Assembly: GCA_031400505.1 (NCBI GenBank)
Contig: JANNPZ010000004.1
Span: 1 to 9,821, forward strand
Direction of reading: 5' to 3'
Origin: JAIYDJ01 sp031400505
GTDB taxonomy: Bacteria > Pseudomonadota > Alphaproteobacteria > Rhodobacterales > Rhodobacteraceae
DNA: 9,821 nt
Shown here one piece after another: positions 1 through 6,307 of this stretch. Within the stretch, counting starts at the first letter, position 1; the number at the start of each line of letters is the position of its first letter. A model generated the notes under the pieces. It had not been told where the DNA came from. It worked only from the letters and a program-made list of their open reading frames with translations, and did no database searches. A program made the translations under genes and the position numbers.

Positions 1-15
1 CGCCAAGGGGATGAT

Positions 16-1872
16 GTGGCAAAGGGATCACGCGAAACAAACCGGCCAAAGGGGGCGTCCAGCCTGTTCGGCACCCTTGAATTCGGGCTGCTTCGCCATG
101 TCAGCCCGCACGGTCAGGTTACTGCCGTGTCGATGATGAAAGACGAAGGCCCGTACCTTATCGAATGGGTTGCGCATCATCTGGCGGTCGGCTTCACCGA
201 CTTGGTCGTCTATACGAACGATTGTTCGGATGGCACCGACGACATGTTGATCCGGCTGGAGGCGCTTGGCTTGGCGCATCATCGGCGCAATGTGATCCCC
301 GATGGCATCAGGCCTCAGCCCTCTGCGCTCAATCATGCTCAGGAAGAAGCCGTTGTGCAGGGGTCGGATTGGGTGATGGTGTTTGATGCGGATGAATTTG
401 TGTCAATACGCTATGGGGATGGCACGCTGGATGATCTTATCGCAGCGGCGCGTGTTCGCGATGCGAACGGCATCGTGGTGACATGGCGGATTTTCGGGTC
501 AGGCGGCGTGGTCGATTGGTCGCGGGCGCCGGTAACCGAGCAGTATCTGATGGCGGCACCTGTGACCTGGAACAAGGGTTGGGGAGTGAAAACACTTTTC
601 ACGTTCAACGCCGATTATTGGAAACTGGGTATCCATCGCCCCAAGATGAAGAACAGGCATATCGATACCGCCTTTCCCGATACCGTGAAATGGCTGAACG
701 GATCTGGTCGCGAGATGGAGGATTATTTCAAGTTTCGCGGCTGGCGGTCAATCACGCGAACAATCGGATATGACTGGGTTCAGCTGAATCACTACGCCGT
801 GAAATCGGTGGACAGCTATGCTATTCGCAAGATGCGCGGCAATGTGAACAACAAGAAGGACAAGTACAATTCCGACTACTGGTCGCTGCAGGACCGCAAC
901 GAAGATCGCGACGATACGATGTTGCGATACTCAAAAAAGAGAAATGAGATCATTGGTTTGTTGCTGAAGGACCCAGAGTTGTCGCGACTGCATCATGCTG
1001 CGGTTGAACGCGCGGAGGCGCGATTGGCAGAGTTGCGCACCACGCAGGCCTATGCCGATCTGGTGGCTGACCTGGCGCGTGCATCGGCAGTTCCGATCAG
1101 CGAAATCATCGCCAAACCACCTCAGGCTCGGGACAAGGAAAAGATTGCCTCGCTGATGTCAGAGGTGGAAAAGCGGCTCGGTTCCAAAGCCAAGGCTGAC
1201 CGCAAGTCCAGTGCGCGAGAGCCGATGGAAACACTGCCTTCTGGAAACTACCGTGCCGGTCCGATTGATCTGGGCCCTGAGATGCAGGGCGAATGGATCG
1301 CAAACCATGCGATCCTTTTGCCCCTGGATCCGCGTCTGTTTACCGAACCTGCGCTTCGGGTGATCGCCAAGGGCAAGTTTGACCGCGGGTTGGCGCGGCG
1401 GATGCCGCAGGTTTTGGATCGCGGGGCCAGGCTGTTGGAAGTGGGGGCTGGCATCGGCTTTCTGGGGGCCGTGCTGACGGATTTGCGCCCCGACCTCAAG
1501 ATCGCCGTGCAGGAAGATCACCCTGGCTTGCGGATTGCGATGGCAATGATCTTGAAGGCGAACAATCGTTCGTTAACTCTAGCCGAGACCTCGCTGACGG
1601 AAAATCCTTTGGCGGGTCTTGCGGCGCTGATCGCCGAGATCCGTCCAGACATTCTTTGTCTGGCCGACCCGCGCCTGTCGCCCGATGTCTTTCGCGGCGC
1701 GTTGACCACCCTTCCGAGACAGATTTTCCTATATGGCCGCCTTCTGGATGCACATCGCGACAAACTGGCCGCATACGAGGCTTTGCTGATGGCGCACGGC
1801 TATCTGCCCGGCTACGGTTTTGACCCCAATTTGACGCGCGGCTTTGGCCTTGGCGATGTCGCGGTGGAATAG
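16..1872 (+). CDS. Bifunctional protein: GT2-type glycosyltransferase with C-terminal methyltransferase-like domain
   Basis: Probably transfers a sugar from a nucleotide-sugar donor and may also methylate a glycan. The protein is 618 aa. Residues about 35-315 look like a Glyco_tranf_2_4 domain (PF13704 type): VSMMKDEGPYLIEW at 38-51, a conserved HH at 54-55, NDCSDGT at 68-74, the metal/nucleotide-binding DAD at 124-126, and a late LNHYAVKS at 257-264. A charged, probably helical linker spans about 320-400. Residues about 430-618 look like a Rossmann SAM-dependent methyltransferase, with LLEVGAGIGFLGA at 473-485 as motif I and an acidic QED at 499-501 where motif II would lie. The start is GTG, with AAGGGG at 5-10 spaced 5 nt before it. 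The frame is open to the window edge, so a start further upstream cannot be excluded. Base composition around 925-965 is more AT-rich than the core genes. The glycosyltransferase call is firm; methyltransferase activity and substrate are inferred. Confidence 0.85.
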   Translation: MAKGSRETNRPKGASSLFGTLEFGLLRHVSPHGQVTAVSMMKDEGPYLIEWVAHHLAVGFTDLVVYTNDCSDGTDDMLIRLEALGLAHHRRNVIPDGIRPQPSALNHAQEEAVVQGSDWVMVFDADEFVSIRYGDGTLDDLIAAARVRDANGIVVTWRIFGSGGVVDWSRAPVTEQYLMAAPVTWNKGWGVKTLFTFNADYWKLGIHRPKMKNRHIDTAFPDTVKWLNGSGREMEDYFKFRGWRSITRTIGYDWVQLNHYAVKSVDSYAIRKMRGNVNNKKDKYNSDYWSLQDRNEDRDDTMLRYSKKRNEIIGLLLKDPELSRLHHAAVERAEARLAELRTTQAYADLVADLARASAVPISEIIAKPPQARDKEKIASLMSEVEKRLGSKAKADRKSSAREPMETLPSGNYRAGPIDLGPEMQGEWIANHAILLPLDPRLFTEPALRVIAKGKFDRGLARRMPQVLDRGARLLEVGAGIGFLGAVLTDLRPDLKIAVQEDHPGLRIAMAMILKANNRSLTLAETSLTENPLAGLAALIAEIRPDILCLADPRLSPDVFRGALTTLPRQIFLYGRLLDAHRDKLAAYEALLMAHGYLPGYGFDPNLTRGFGLGDVAVE

Positions 1873-1927
1873 CCCGCGCTGGACATGACACGCGACCTGC
1901 GGCATTGTCGCGAAAAACGAAACAAGC

Positions 1928-1941
1928 GGCCCGTACGGGCC
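1928..1941. repeat. 14-nt perfect palindrome before the DXD glycosyltransferase gene
   Basis: GGCCCGTACGGGCC reads the same on both strands and lies two bases before the GAGG ribosome site of the gene starting at 1953. It could be an operator for a dimeric regulator or form a 5-bp hairpin next to the ribosome site. A second inverted repeat, CGCGAC (1891-1896) and GTCGCG (1907-1912), lies a little upstream in the same 80-nt gap. No T-tract follows either, so neither looks like a terminator. Confidence 0.45.
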
Positions 1942-1943
1942 AC

Positions 1944-1947
1944 GAGG
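1944..1947 (+). promoter_or_regulatory. Ribosome binding site deciding the start at 1953
   Basis: GAGG with a 5-nt spacer to ATG 1953. It favours this start over TTG 1905 in the same frame, which would add 16 residues encoded partly by the palindrome. Confidence 0.6.
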
Positions 1948-1952
1948 TACGC

Positions 1953-2768
1953 ATGGCAGCCCCCGTCAGAAGACCCGTCGCATCGCTTTGGATCGGTGAA
2001 AAGCTGCATTACCTCAATCAGATGTGTCTGCTGAGCCATGTGCGGCATGGCCACCCAACGACGCTTTACTGCACCGATACCGTCACCAACGTGCCCGATG
2101 GCATCATCGTGCGGCCAGCGTCCGAGATCATGCAGATTGACATGGACATCGTCCGACAGACTTCGGAAAGCTACCTGTCAAACGTGTTTCGCTACAAGAT
2201 GATCCAGGCGACCGACGCGGTCTGGATTGATTGCGACGCGCTGTGCCACAAACCGTTTCCGGACGAGATGCAGAACATCTATGCCGGGCACGGCTTTCGT
2301 GGCGCGCTGAACTGCGGGGTGGTCTACATCCCGAAACAGGGTGAGTTGATCCACCGTCTGCTGGATTACTACGAAAACCTGCCCTCAGCCCCGGCGTGGT
2401 TCAACAAACAGCAACGCAAGCGGTTGGAAAAGCAGGACAGACATCTGCCGCATGCTGTTCGGATCTACAACGCAGAACGCACCGCTTTTGGCCCGCAGGC
2501 CTTTACCTATTTTGCGCAGCAGACCGGCGACTATGACAAAGCGCTGAGCCACGACTATCTGTACCCGGTGCCGTTTCAGTTGAATGATGTGTTCTACGAT
2601 CCTTACGGCAGGGTTGAAGGGCATTTCACCGACAAGACCCTGTCGGTGCATCTTTATACCAACGGGACCAAACCGTGGTGGCGCAAGAACCCGCCACTTG
2701 CCAGCTCGTATGCCGCGCGGATGTGCGGGGAAATCGGGATCGATCCTGTCCTCGCGCTGGAACAATAG
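1953..2768 (+). CDS. GT-A glycosyltransferase with DXD motif (GT32/Gb3-synthase-like)
   Basis: Likely a cytoplasmic glycosyltransferase of 271 aa acting on a surface glycan or lipid-linked sugar. SNVFRYKMIQATDAVWIDCDALCHKPF-type sequence at 76-102 matches the conserved core of Gly_transf_sug/A4GalT-like enzymes: an R-Y-x-x-(I/L) helix followed by a hydrophobic strand ending in DXD (DCD at 93-95). A late HLYTNGTKPWW at 233-243 resembles the histidine-aromatic element near the C-terminus of these families. ATG 1953 is chosen because GAGG lies at 1944-1947, five nt before it. The frame also permits TTG 1905, but that would read through a perfect palindrome and lacks a good ribosome site. It follows the GT2/methyltransferase gene after 80 nt and precedes the GT25 gene by 13 nt, so it belongs to the same cassette. 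The fold is reasonably certain; donor and acceptor are unknown. Confidence 0.75.
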   Translation: MAAPVRRPVASLWIGEKLHYLNQMCLLSHVRHGHPTTLYCTDTVTNVPDGIIVRPASEIMQIDMDIVRQTSESYLSNVFRYKMIQATDAVWIDCDALCHKPFPDEMQNIYAGHGFRGALNCGVVYIPKQGELIHRLLDYYENLPSAPAWFNKQQRKRLEKQDRHLPHAVRIYNAERTAFGPQAFTYFAQQTGDYDKALSHDYLYPVPFQLNDVFYDPYGRVEGHFTDKTLSVHLYTNGTKPWWRKNPPLASSYAARMCGEIGIDPVLALEQ

Positions 2769-2781
2769 CGATGCGGGCAGC

Positions 2782-3468
2782 ATGATCGACCTTTCGACCA
2801 TCAGGATCGGCGTGATCAACCTTTCGCATCAAGAACGACGGCGTAACCGCGCTATTGCCGCGCTTGGCGCGCTGGGCCTGCCGTTCGAGTTCATCGAAGC
2901 TGTGCGGGATCACCCGCGCCACTACGGGTGCAGCCAAAGCCATCTGAAGGCAATCGAGAAACTGCGCGGTGCGGGGCCGTTCATTGTGCTGGAGGATGAC
3001 GCGGTGCCGACTGCGCAGTATCAACCTGCGGTCATGCCCCCGGCGGGGCTTGATCTGCTGTATCTCGGCCACTCGCCCTATGGCCATTCGCGCCTGCACG
3101 GCGGCACGCCCGAGATCACCGAGGTTGATCCATCCGGATTTCTGCGCGTGCACTCGATGCTGGCCGCTCATGCGATCTTGTACCTGACCGAGGCAGGGGC
3201 AGAAGTTGTGGCACAGTCGATCCGCCGCTCGATTGCGGCCAATCCAAGGGAACGGCATGACATCGGGCTGTGCGATCTGCAGCAGGCCCACCGGGTTCTG
3301 GCGGCGCCTGCGCCCTGTTTTGCACAATCACCAGAGGTGCAGGGTGCGGCCAAACAGGACCGCAGGGCACAGGACGCGGATTTTGTCGCCCAACCAAGAC
3401 AGGTAGGCGATGTGGTGGGCACGCTGACGGTTGTGCGAAATGCCCATGGCGGACTGGAGTTCAGATGA
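2782..3468 (+). CDS. GT25-type glycosyltransferase (LPS biosynthesis family)
   Basis: A 228-aa protein with the layout of glycosyltransferase family 25, whose bacterial members add sugars (often galactose) to lipooligosaccharide or capsule. Seen: an N-terminal strand VINLSHQERRRNRA at 11-24 (family pattern: INL, then an arginine-rich helix); FEFIEAVRD at 36-43; GCSQSHLKAIEKL at 49-61 (family pattern GCxxSH); FIVLEDDAVP at 67-76 carrying the EDD metal-binding triad at 71-73; LLYLGHS at 92-98; and AHAILYLTEAGAEVV at 129-143, like the acceptor-side helix of the family. The start is ATG 2782, where homology-like sequence begins. The frame is open further upstream but overlaps the previous gene out of frame. 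No good Shine-Dalgarno is visible in the 13-nt gap, so expression may depend on coupling to the gene before. The specific linkage made is unknown. Confidence 0.8.
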   Translation: MIDLSTIRIGVINLSHQERRRNRAIAALGALGLPFEFIEAVRDHPRHYGCSQSHLKAIEKLRGAGPFIVLEDDAVPTAQYQPAVMPPAGLDLLYLGHSPYGHSRLHGGTPEITEVDPSGFLRVHSMLAAHAILYLTEAGAEVVAQSIRRSIAANPRERHDIGLCDLQQAHRVLAAPAPCFAQSPEVQGAAKQDRRAQDADFVAQPRQVGDVVGTLTVVRNAHGGLEFR

Positions 3469-3487
3469 ACCATCACCCCAATCAGAC

Positions 3488-3492
3488 GGAGG
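3488..3492 (+). promoter_or_regulatory. Ribosome binding site deciding the start at 3497
   Basis: A full GGAGG with a 4-nt spacer to ATG 3497. It favours this start over TTG 3431, which lies inside the end of the GT25 gene. Confidence 0.65.
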
Positions 3493-3496
3493 CGAC

Positions 3497-4198
3497 ATGG
3501 GCATCAGCCTGATTCCGGGACTGTTTCTGGCGCGACATGCGGGTGCGGTCAAAGGGCTGCGGCGCGGTGTGATCCTTGGCCGGCAAAAGCTGCACATGCC
3601 GGAACGCCGGATGCGCCGGTTCCTGAAAGGTCTGACCGCACTCGGCTTTGATTTGACCGAGGCGCAGATCAGCCAGCCCGACGGATTCACCGAAACGCTG
3701 CTGACCGCCCTTGGCTATCCGCGCATTGAGGCGCTTGATTTCACCGACAAGGAAGGGGCAGAGCATGTGCATGACCTGAACCTGCCCTGTCCCGACCATC
3801 TGAAGGGGCAGTTCGATCTGGTGATCGACGGCGGAACCACCGAACACATCTTCCACATCGGCCAGGCGCTTGACACTTGCCATGACCTGTTGGCGCCGGG
3901 CGGGGTCATGCAATCCTATGTCTCGGCGGATGGCTGGTTCGGTCATGGCTTTTTCCAGACCGGGCCGGATGTACCCTGGCGTTATTGGCACCATGCGCGG
4001 GGCTATGAAATGCTGGAAGTGTCGATCGTCGCGCGCCGGATCCCGAACCACGTGATCGCGATCCCCGACCCAACCCACCAACCCCGAGGTGGCGAGCGCG
4101 CGCTTTCGGGCCCGCACATGATCCTGACGGCGGCGCGCAAGCCGTTGGTCGATCCGCCCTATTCGCCGCCCAGTCAGGGCCATTACATCGAAGGCTGA
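3497..4198 (+). CDS. Methyltransferase-like protein with degenerate SAM motif I
   Basis: A 233-aa protein that I read as a class I methyltransferase relative of the sort found in glycan-modification clusters. FDLVIDGGTTEHIFHIGQALDTCHDLLAPGGVM at 106-138 has the layout of motifs Post-I to III of small-molecule methyltransferases (FDLVxxxGxxEH, then LLxPGG). GHGFFQTGPDVPWRY at 149-163 resembles a GHGFYQFSP-like element that I recall from such proteins. The usual E/DxGxGxG motif I is missing: the equivalent first strand seems to be GVILGRQKLHMP at 24-35. It may therefore bind SAM atypically, or be a non-catalytic partner. ATG 3497 follows GGAGG at 3488-3492 with 4 nt between; the frame also allows TTG 3431 inside the preceding gene, which is less likely. 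It sits 28 nt after the GT25 gene and 5 nt before the FkbM gene. Confidence 0.65.
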   Translation: MGISLIPGLFLARHAGAVKGLRRGVILGRQKLHMPERRMRRFLKGLTALGFDLTEAQISQPDGFTETLLTALGYPRIEALDFTDKEGAEHVHDLNLPCPDHLKGQFDLVIDGGTTEHIFHIGQALDTCHDLLAPGGVMQSYVSADGWFGHGFFQTGPDVPWRYWHHARGYEMLEVSIVARRIPNHVIAIPDPTHQPRGGERALSGPHMILTAARKPLVDPPYSPPSQGHYIEG

Positions 4199-4203
4199 TC
4201 CAA

Positions 4204-4893
4204 ATGGCGAACCCTGACCAAGTGACAAAGTCCAAGGCCGAACAGCGGGCTGAAACGTTGATCCGCCGCCATAAACGCAACTTGCGCAAGGCAAGCGCCG
4301 AAGGCTTTCTGGCCGGTGCCAGTGCCATGCTTCGGCCCGGCGATCTGGCGCTCGATCTGGGTGCGAACATGGGCGTGGTAACGGCGGTGCTGGCGGCAAC
4401 CGGGGCGGATGTTCTGGCCTATGAACCCGATCCGTTCGCCTTTTCCAAGCTGGAGGATCGGTTCGCCGGGCAATCGAATGTCACGCTTGTGAACGCGGCC
4501 GTCGGGGTGGGGACAGGCACGGTGCGACTGATGCGGGGTGCCAAGTTTGGCGACAATCCCGACGGCGTATCGGTGCAAAGCACCATTCTGGATGGTGGCA
4601 GGCGGATCGACCCGGAAAACTCGGTCGAAGTCCCGCTAGTCGATTTTCCGACACTGGTGCGCGAGAAGGCCGCTGAACGGGGGCGGATTGCCTTTGTGAA
4701 AATGGACATCGAAGGCGCGGAACTGGAGATACTGGAAGTGATGGACCGCGATGGCCTGTTCGCCCTGGTCGGCTGTCTGGTGGCCGAGACGCACGAGAAA
4801 AAGTTTCGGGATTTGCGTGACCGCTACAAGGCTCTTCGCCAGGGCTTTGCAGAAAAGTACCCGGCGGGTCGGGTCAACCTTGACTGGATTTAG
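4204..4893 (+). CDS. FkbM-family SAM-dependent methyltransferase
   Basis: A 229-aa methyltransferase of the FkbM family (PF05050), which typically O-methylates sugars or polyketides. Seen: SAM-binding motif I ALDLGANMGVVTAVLA at 49-64; the acidic residue after strand 2 in AYEPDP at 72-77, which normally holds the ribose hydroxyls; NVTLVNAAVG at 92-101; and the family signature FVKMDIEGAELEILE at 164-178. The start ATG lies 5 nt after the previous stop, with GAAGG at 4190-4194 as its likely ribosome site, so it is almost certainly co-transcribed with the methyltransferase-like gene. It is the last gene of the glycan block; its final 20 bp overlap the end of rnhA on the other strand. The likely substrate is a sugar added by one of the three neighbouring glycosyltransferases, which is inference from context. 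Confidence 0.87.
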   Translation: MANPDQVTKSKAEQRAETLIRRHKRNLRKASAEGFLAGASAMLRPGDLALDLGANMGVVTAVLAATGADVLAYEPDPFAFSKLEDRFAGQSNVTLVNAAVGVGTGTVRLMRGAKFGDNPDGVSVQSTILDGGRRIDPENSVEVPLVDFPTLVREKAAERGRIAFVKMDIEGAELEILEVMDRDGLFALVGCLVAETHEKKFRDLRDRYKALRQGFAEKYPAGRVNLDWI

Positions 4894-5359
4894 GGGCTGA
4901 AGTCGCCTGGGGCTTGAACGGTGCCATTCCGGCGCGTGCCAGCGCGTCGGCGCGTTCGTTTTCCGCGTGCCCTGCATGGCCCTTGATCCAGCGCCATTCC
5001 ACCCTGTGCCGTGCTTGCGCCGCATCAATCCGTTGCCACAGGTCGACATTCTTGACCGGATCGCGCCCGGCGGTGCGCCAGCCATTGCGTTTCCAGCCGT
5101 GGATCCATTGGGTCACGCCATTTTTCACATAGGCGCTGTCGGTGACCACGATCACGTCGCTGTCGCGGGTCAGGGCCTCCAGCGCGGAAATCGCCGCCAG
5201 AAGTTCCATGCGGTTGTTGGTGGTCTGCGGCTCTCCGCCTGACAACTCGCGCTCTTTGACCACCACGTCACCGTCCCGCGCGATCAGCAGCGCACCCCAG
5301 CCGCCGGGACCGGGATTGCCACTGCATGCCCCATCCGTATAGGCAAAAATCTGTGTCAT
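4874..5359 (-). CDS. rnhA: Ribonuclease HI
   Basis: Cytoplasmic endonuclease that cuts the RNA strand of RNA-DNA hybrids, for example at R-loops and replication primers. The 161-aa length fits the family. Catalytic residues by alignment to the E. coli enzyme in mind: D9 in YTDGACSGNPGPGG, E52 in NNRMELLAA, D74 in VTDSAYV and D138 in NERADALA, plus the mobile-loop H128 in IKGHAGHAENERAD. The basic region around WKRNGWRTAGRDPVKN (89-104) corresponds to the substrate-binding basic protrusion. The ATG at 5359 overlaps the TGA of the DUF3429 gene as ATGA, so translation is probably coupled. A longer reading of this frame runs upstream but carries no RNase H sequence and is antisense or out of frame to the neighbour. 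The short C-terminal tail after about 145 is low-complexity and family-variable. Confidence 0.97.
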   Translation of the reverse strand: MTQIFAYTDGACSGNPGPGGWGALLIARDGDVVVKERELSGGEPQTTNNRMELLAAISALEALTRDSDVIVVTDSAYVKNGVTQWIHGWKRNGWRTAGRDPVKNVDLWQRIDAAQARHRVEWRWIKGHAGHAENERADALARAGMAPFKPQATSAPKSSQG

Positions 5360-5805
5360 GCCAAAGCCGTAACCATCAGGCAAACAACCACCACAACCGT
5401 CAATCCGGCGCGCAGCGGCATCCACCACTCTGGGGTCAGCCGGTGCTGATCGAAATACCAATCCAGCCCCAGAAGCCCGGCAAACCCTGCCGCCAGCCAG
5501 ATCGCCGCCGAAACCGGTCCGCCGCCCACAAAAAGAAACGCCCACAGCGCCGGAATCACAGACAGCGCATAGAACAGCCCCGGATTGACTTCCGCCCGCA
5601 CCGCAAACCCCCAAAGCGCACCCGACATGAACGACAGGATCACCGTGCCGTAAGCCAGCCCGACATAGGGGCCAAGAAAGCGCGGCCCCATCCAGCGCAG
5701 CCCGAATTCGGCCAATGCGGGCGACAGTTCGGTGGCGACACTCCACAGGAACGGCAAAAGGCCTGCAAGGCCAAGGATCAGGGCGGCGCGGGGGATCGGG
5801 GTCAT
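5356..5805 (-). CDS. DUF3429 integral membrane protein
   Basis: A 149-aa inner-membrane protein of unknown function. Five hydrophobic segments are visible at about 7-26, 45-68, 75-94, 98-117 and 129-148. YGTVILSFMSGALWGFAV at 52-69 matches the conserved core of DUF3429 (PF11911: Y-G, then SF-x-G-x-x-WG), and GLLPFLW at 15-21 matches its N-terminal segment. The start ATG at 5805 lies 16 nt after the stop of the exported-protein gene, preceded only by a weak AGAG ribosome site. A longer open frame reaching 5904 is mostly antisense-like basic sequence within the neighbour and is not used. The end overlaps rnhA by 4 nt. No function can be inferred beyond the family and its place in an ispH-rnhA operon. 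Confidence 0.82.
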   Translation of the reverse strand: MTPIPRAALILGLAGLLPFLWSVATELSPALAEFGLRWMGPRFLGPYVGLAYGTVILSFMSGALWGFAVRAEVNPGLFYALSVIPALWAFLFVGGGPVSAAIWLAAGFAGLLGLDWYFDQHRLTPEWWMPLRAGLTVVVVVCLMVTALA

Positions 5806-5821
5806 GTCGGTCTCTGCGGCA

Positions 5822-6307
5822 TCAGGGCTGTCGTGCCTTGGCTTGCGCAGACCGGATCGCCGTTGCGGGCGTGTTCGCGCGCAGCAGATCAAGGATGGCG
5901 GCAACCCGTGGCGCGTCAGCCTCCGCGGGAAACTGCAAGAGCTTCACCTCGCGGCCGTTCATCCGCAGCACTCCGCCGGTAGATCCGCCGCCCACCGGAA
6001 AGTCGATGGCCGCCTCAGCCGGTTTGGCGGCAAGGTCGGCCTCAAGCGGTTCCAGTGCCGCCTGCATCGCAGCGAAGGCCTTTTTCGACAGGCGGAACCG
6101 CGTCACGGCACAGCCCGGCGATGCGTCGGCATAACCCTTGCAGTATTCCACCTCGCCCCGGCGGTCCGCAAAGAACGACACGGAGTAATCCCAGGCGTAT
6201 TCGGGCGGCAAGGACCCGCTGTTTTCACCCCATAGCGCAAAGGCCGCACCGTCCTGCGCCAGGGCCGGGCCGGCAAGCAGCGCAAGGGCAAGGGTCAGCA
6301 GCTTCAA
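5822..6307 (-). CDS. Small exported protein of unknown function
   Basis: A 161-aa protein I do not recognise. It begins with a clear Sec signal peptide: Lys at 2, a leucine/alanine-rich core at 3-14, and a likely signal peptidase I site after ALA at 17 (next residues QDG). The mature part has two cysteines (56 and 66), which could form a disulfide in the periplasm. It also has a glycine-rich GGGSTGG at 106-112 and an Ala-rich helical C-terminal half. No catalytic motif is seen. The start codon is TTG at 6307, chosen because it gives a complete signal peptide and because no other start in frame does. The TTG overlaps the ispH stop in the four bases TTGA, so it is probably translated by coupling to ispH. 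It is followed by the DUF3429 gene after 16 nt. Likely periplasmic; conserved-hypothetical status in related bacteria is only my expectation. Confidence 0.75.
   Translation of the reverse strand: MKLLTLALALLAGPALAQDGAAFALWGENSGSLPPEYAWDYSVSFFADRRGEVEYCKGYADASPGCAVTRFRLSKKAFAAMQAALEPLEADLAAKPAEAAIDFPVGGGSTGGVLRMNGREVKLLQFPAEADAPRVAAILDLLRANTPATAIRSAQAKARQP

Noticed and set aside
3465..3512. 15-codon ORF whose ATG overlaps the GT25 stop as ATGA
   Set aside because: Too short, no own ribosome site, and it overlaps the well-supported start of the next gene at 3497; most likely chance.
3482..4399. Open frame of 305 codons on the minus strand opposite the methyltransferase-like and FkbM genes
   Set aside because: Shadow of the coding strand; no motif, and it would span the junction of two good genes.
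4853..4869. Possible terminator for rnhA on the minus strand (ACCC-GCC-GGGT followed by a T-run)
   Set aside because: The stem is only 4 bp with a 3-nt loop and lies inside the FkbM coding sequence; too weak to call.
5326..5982. Open frame of 218 codons on the plus strand opposite DUF3429
   Set aside because: Basic, proline- and glutamine-rich translation typical of antisense reading of a membrane protein gene.
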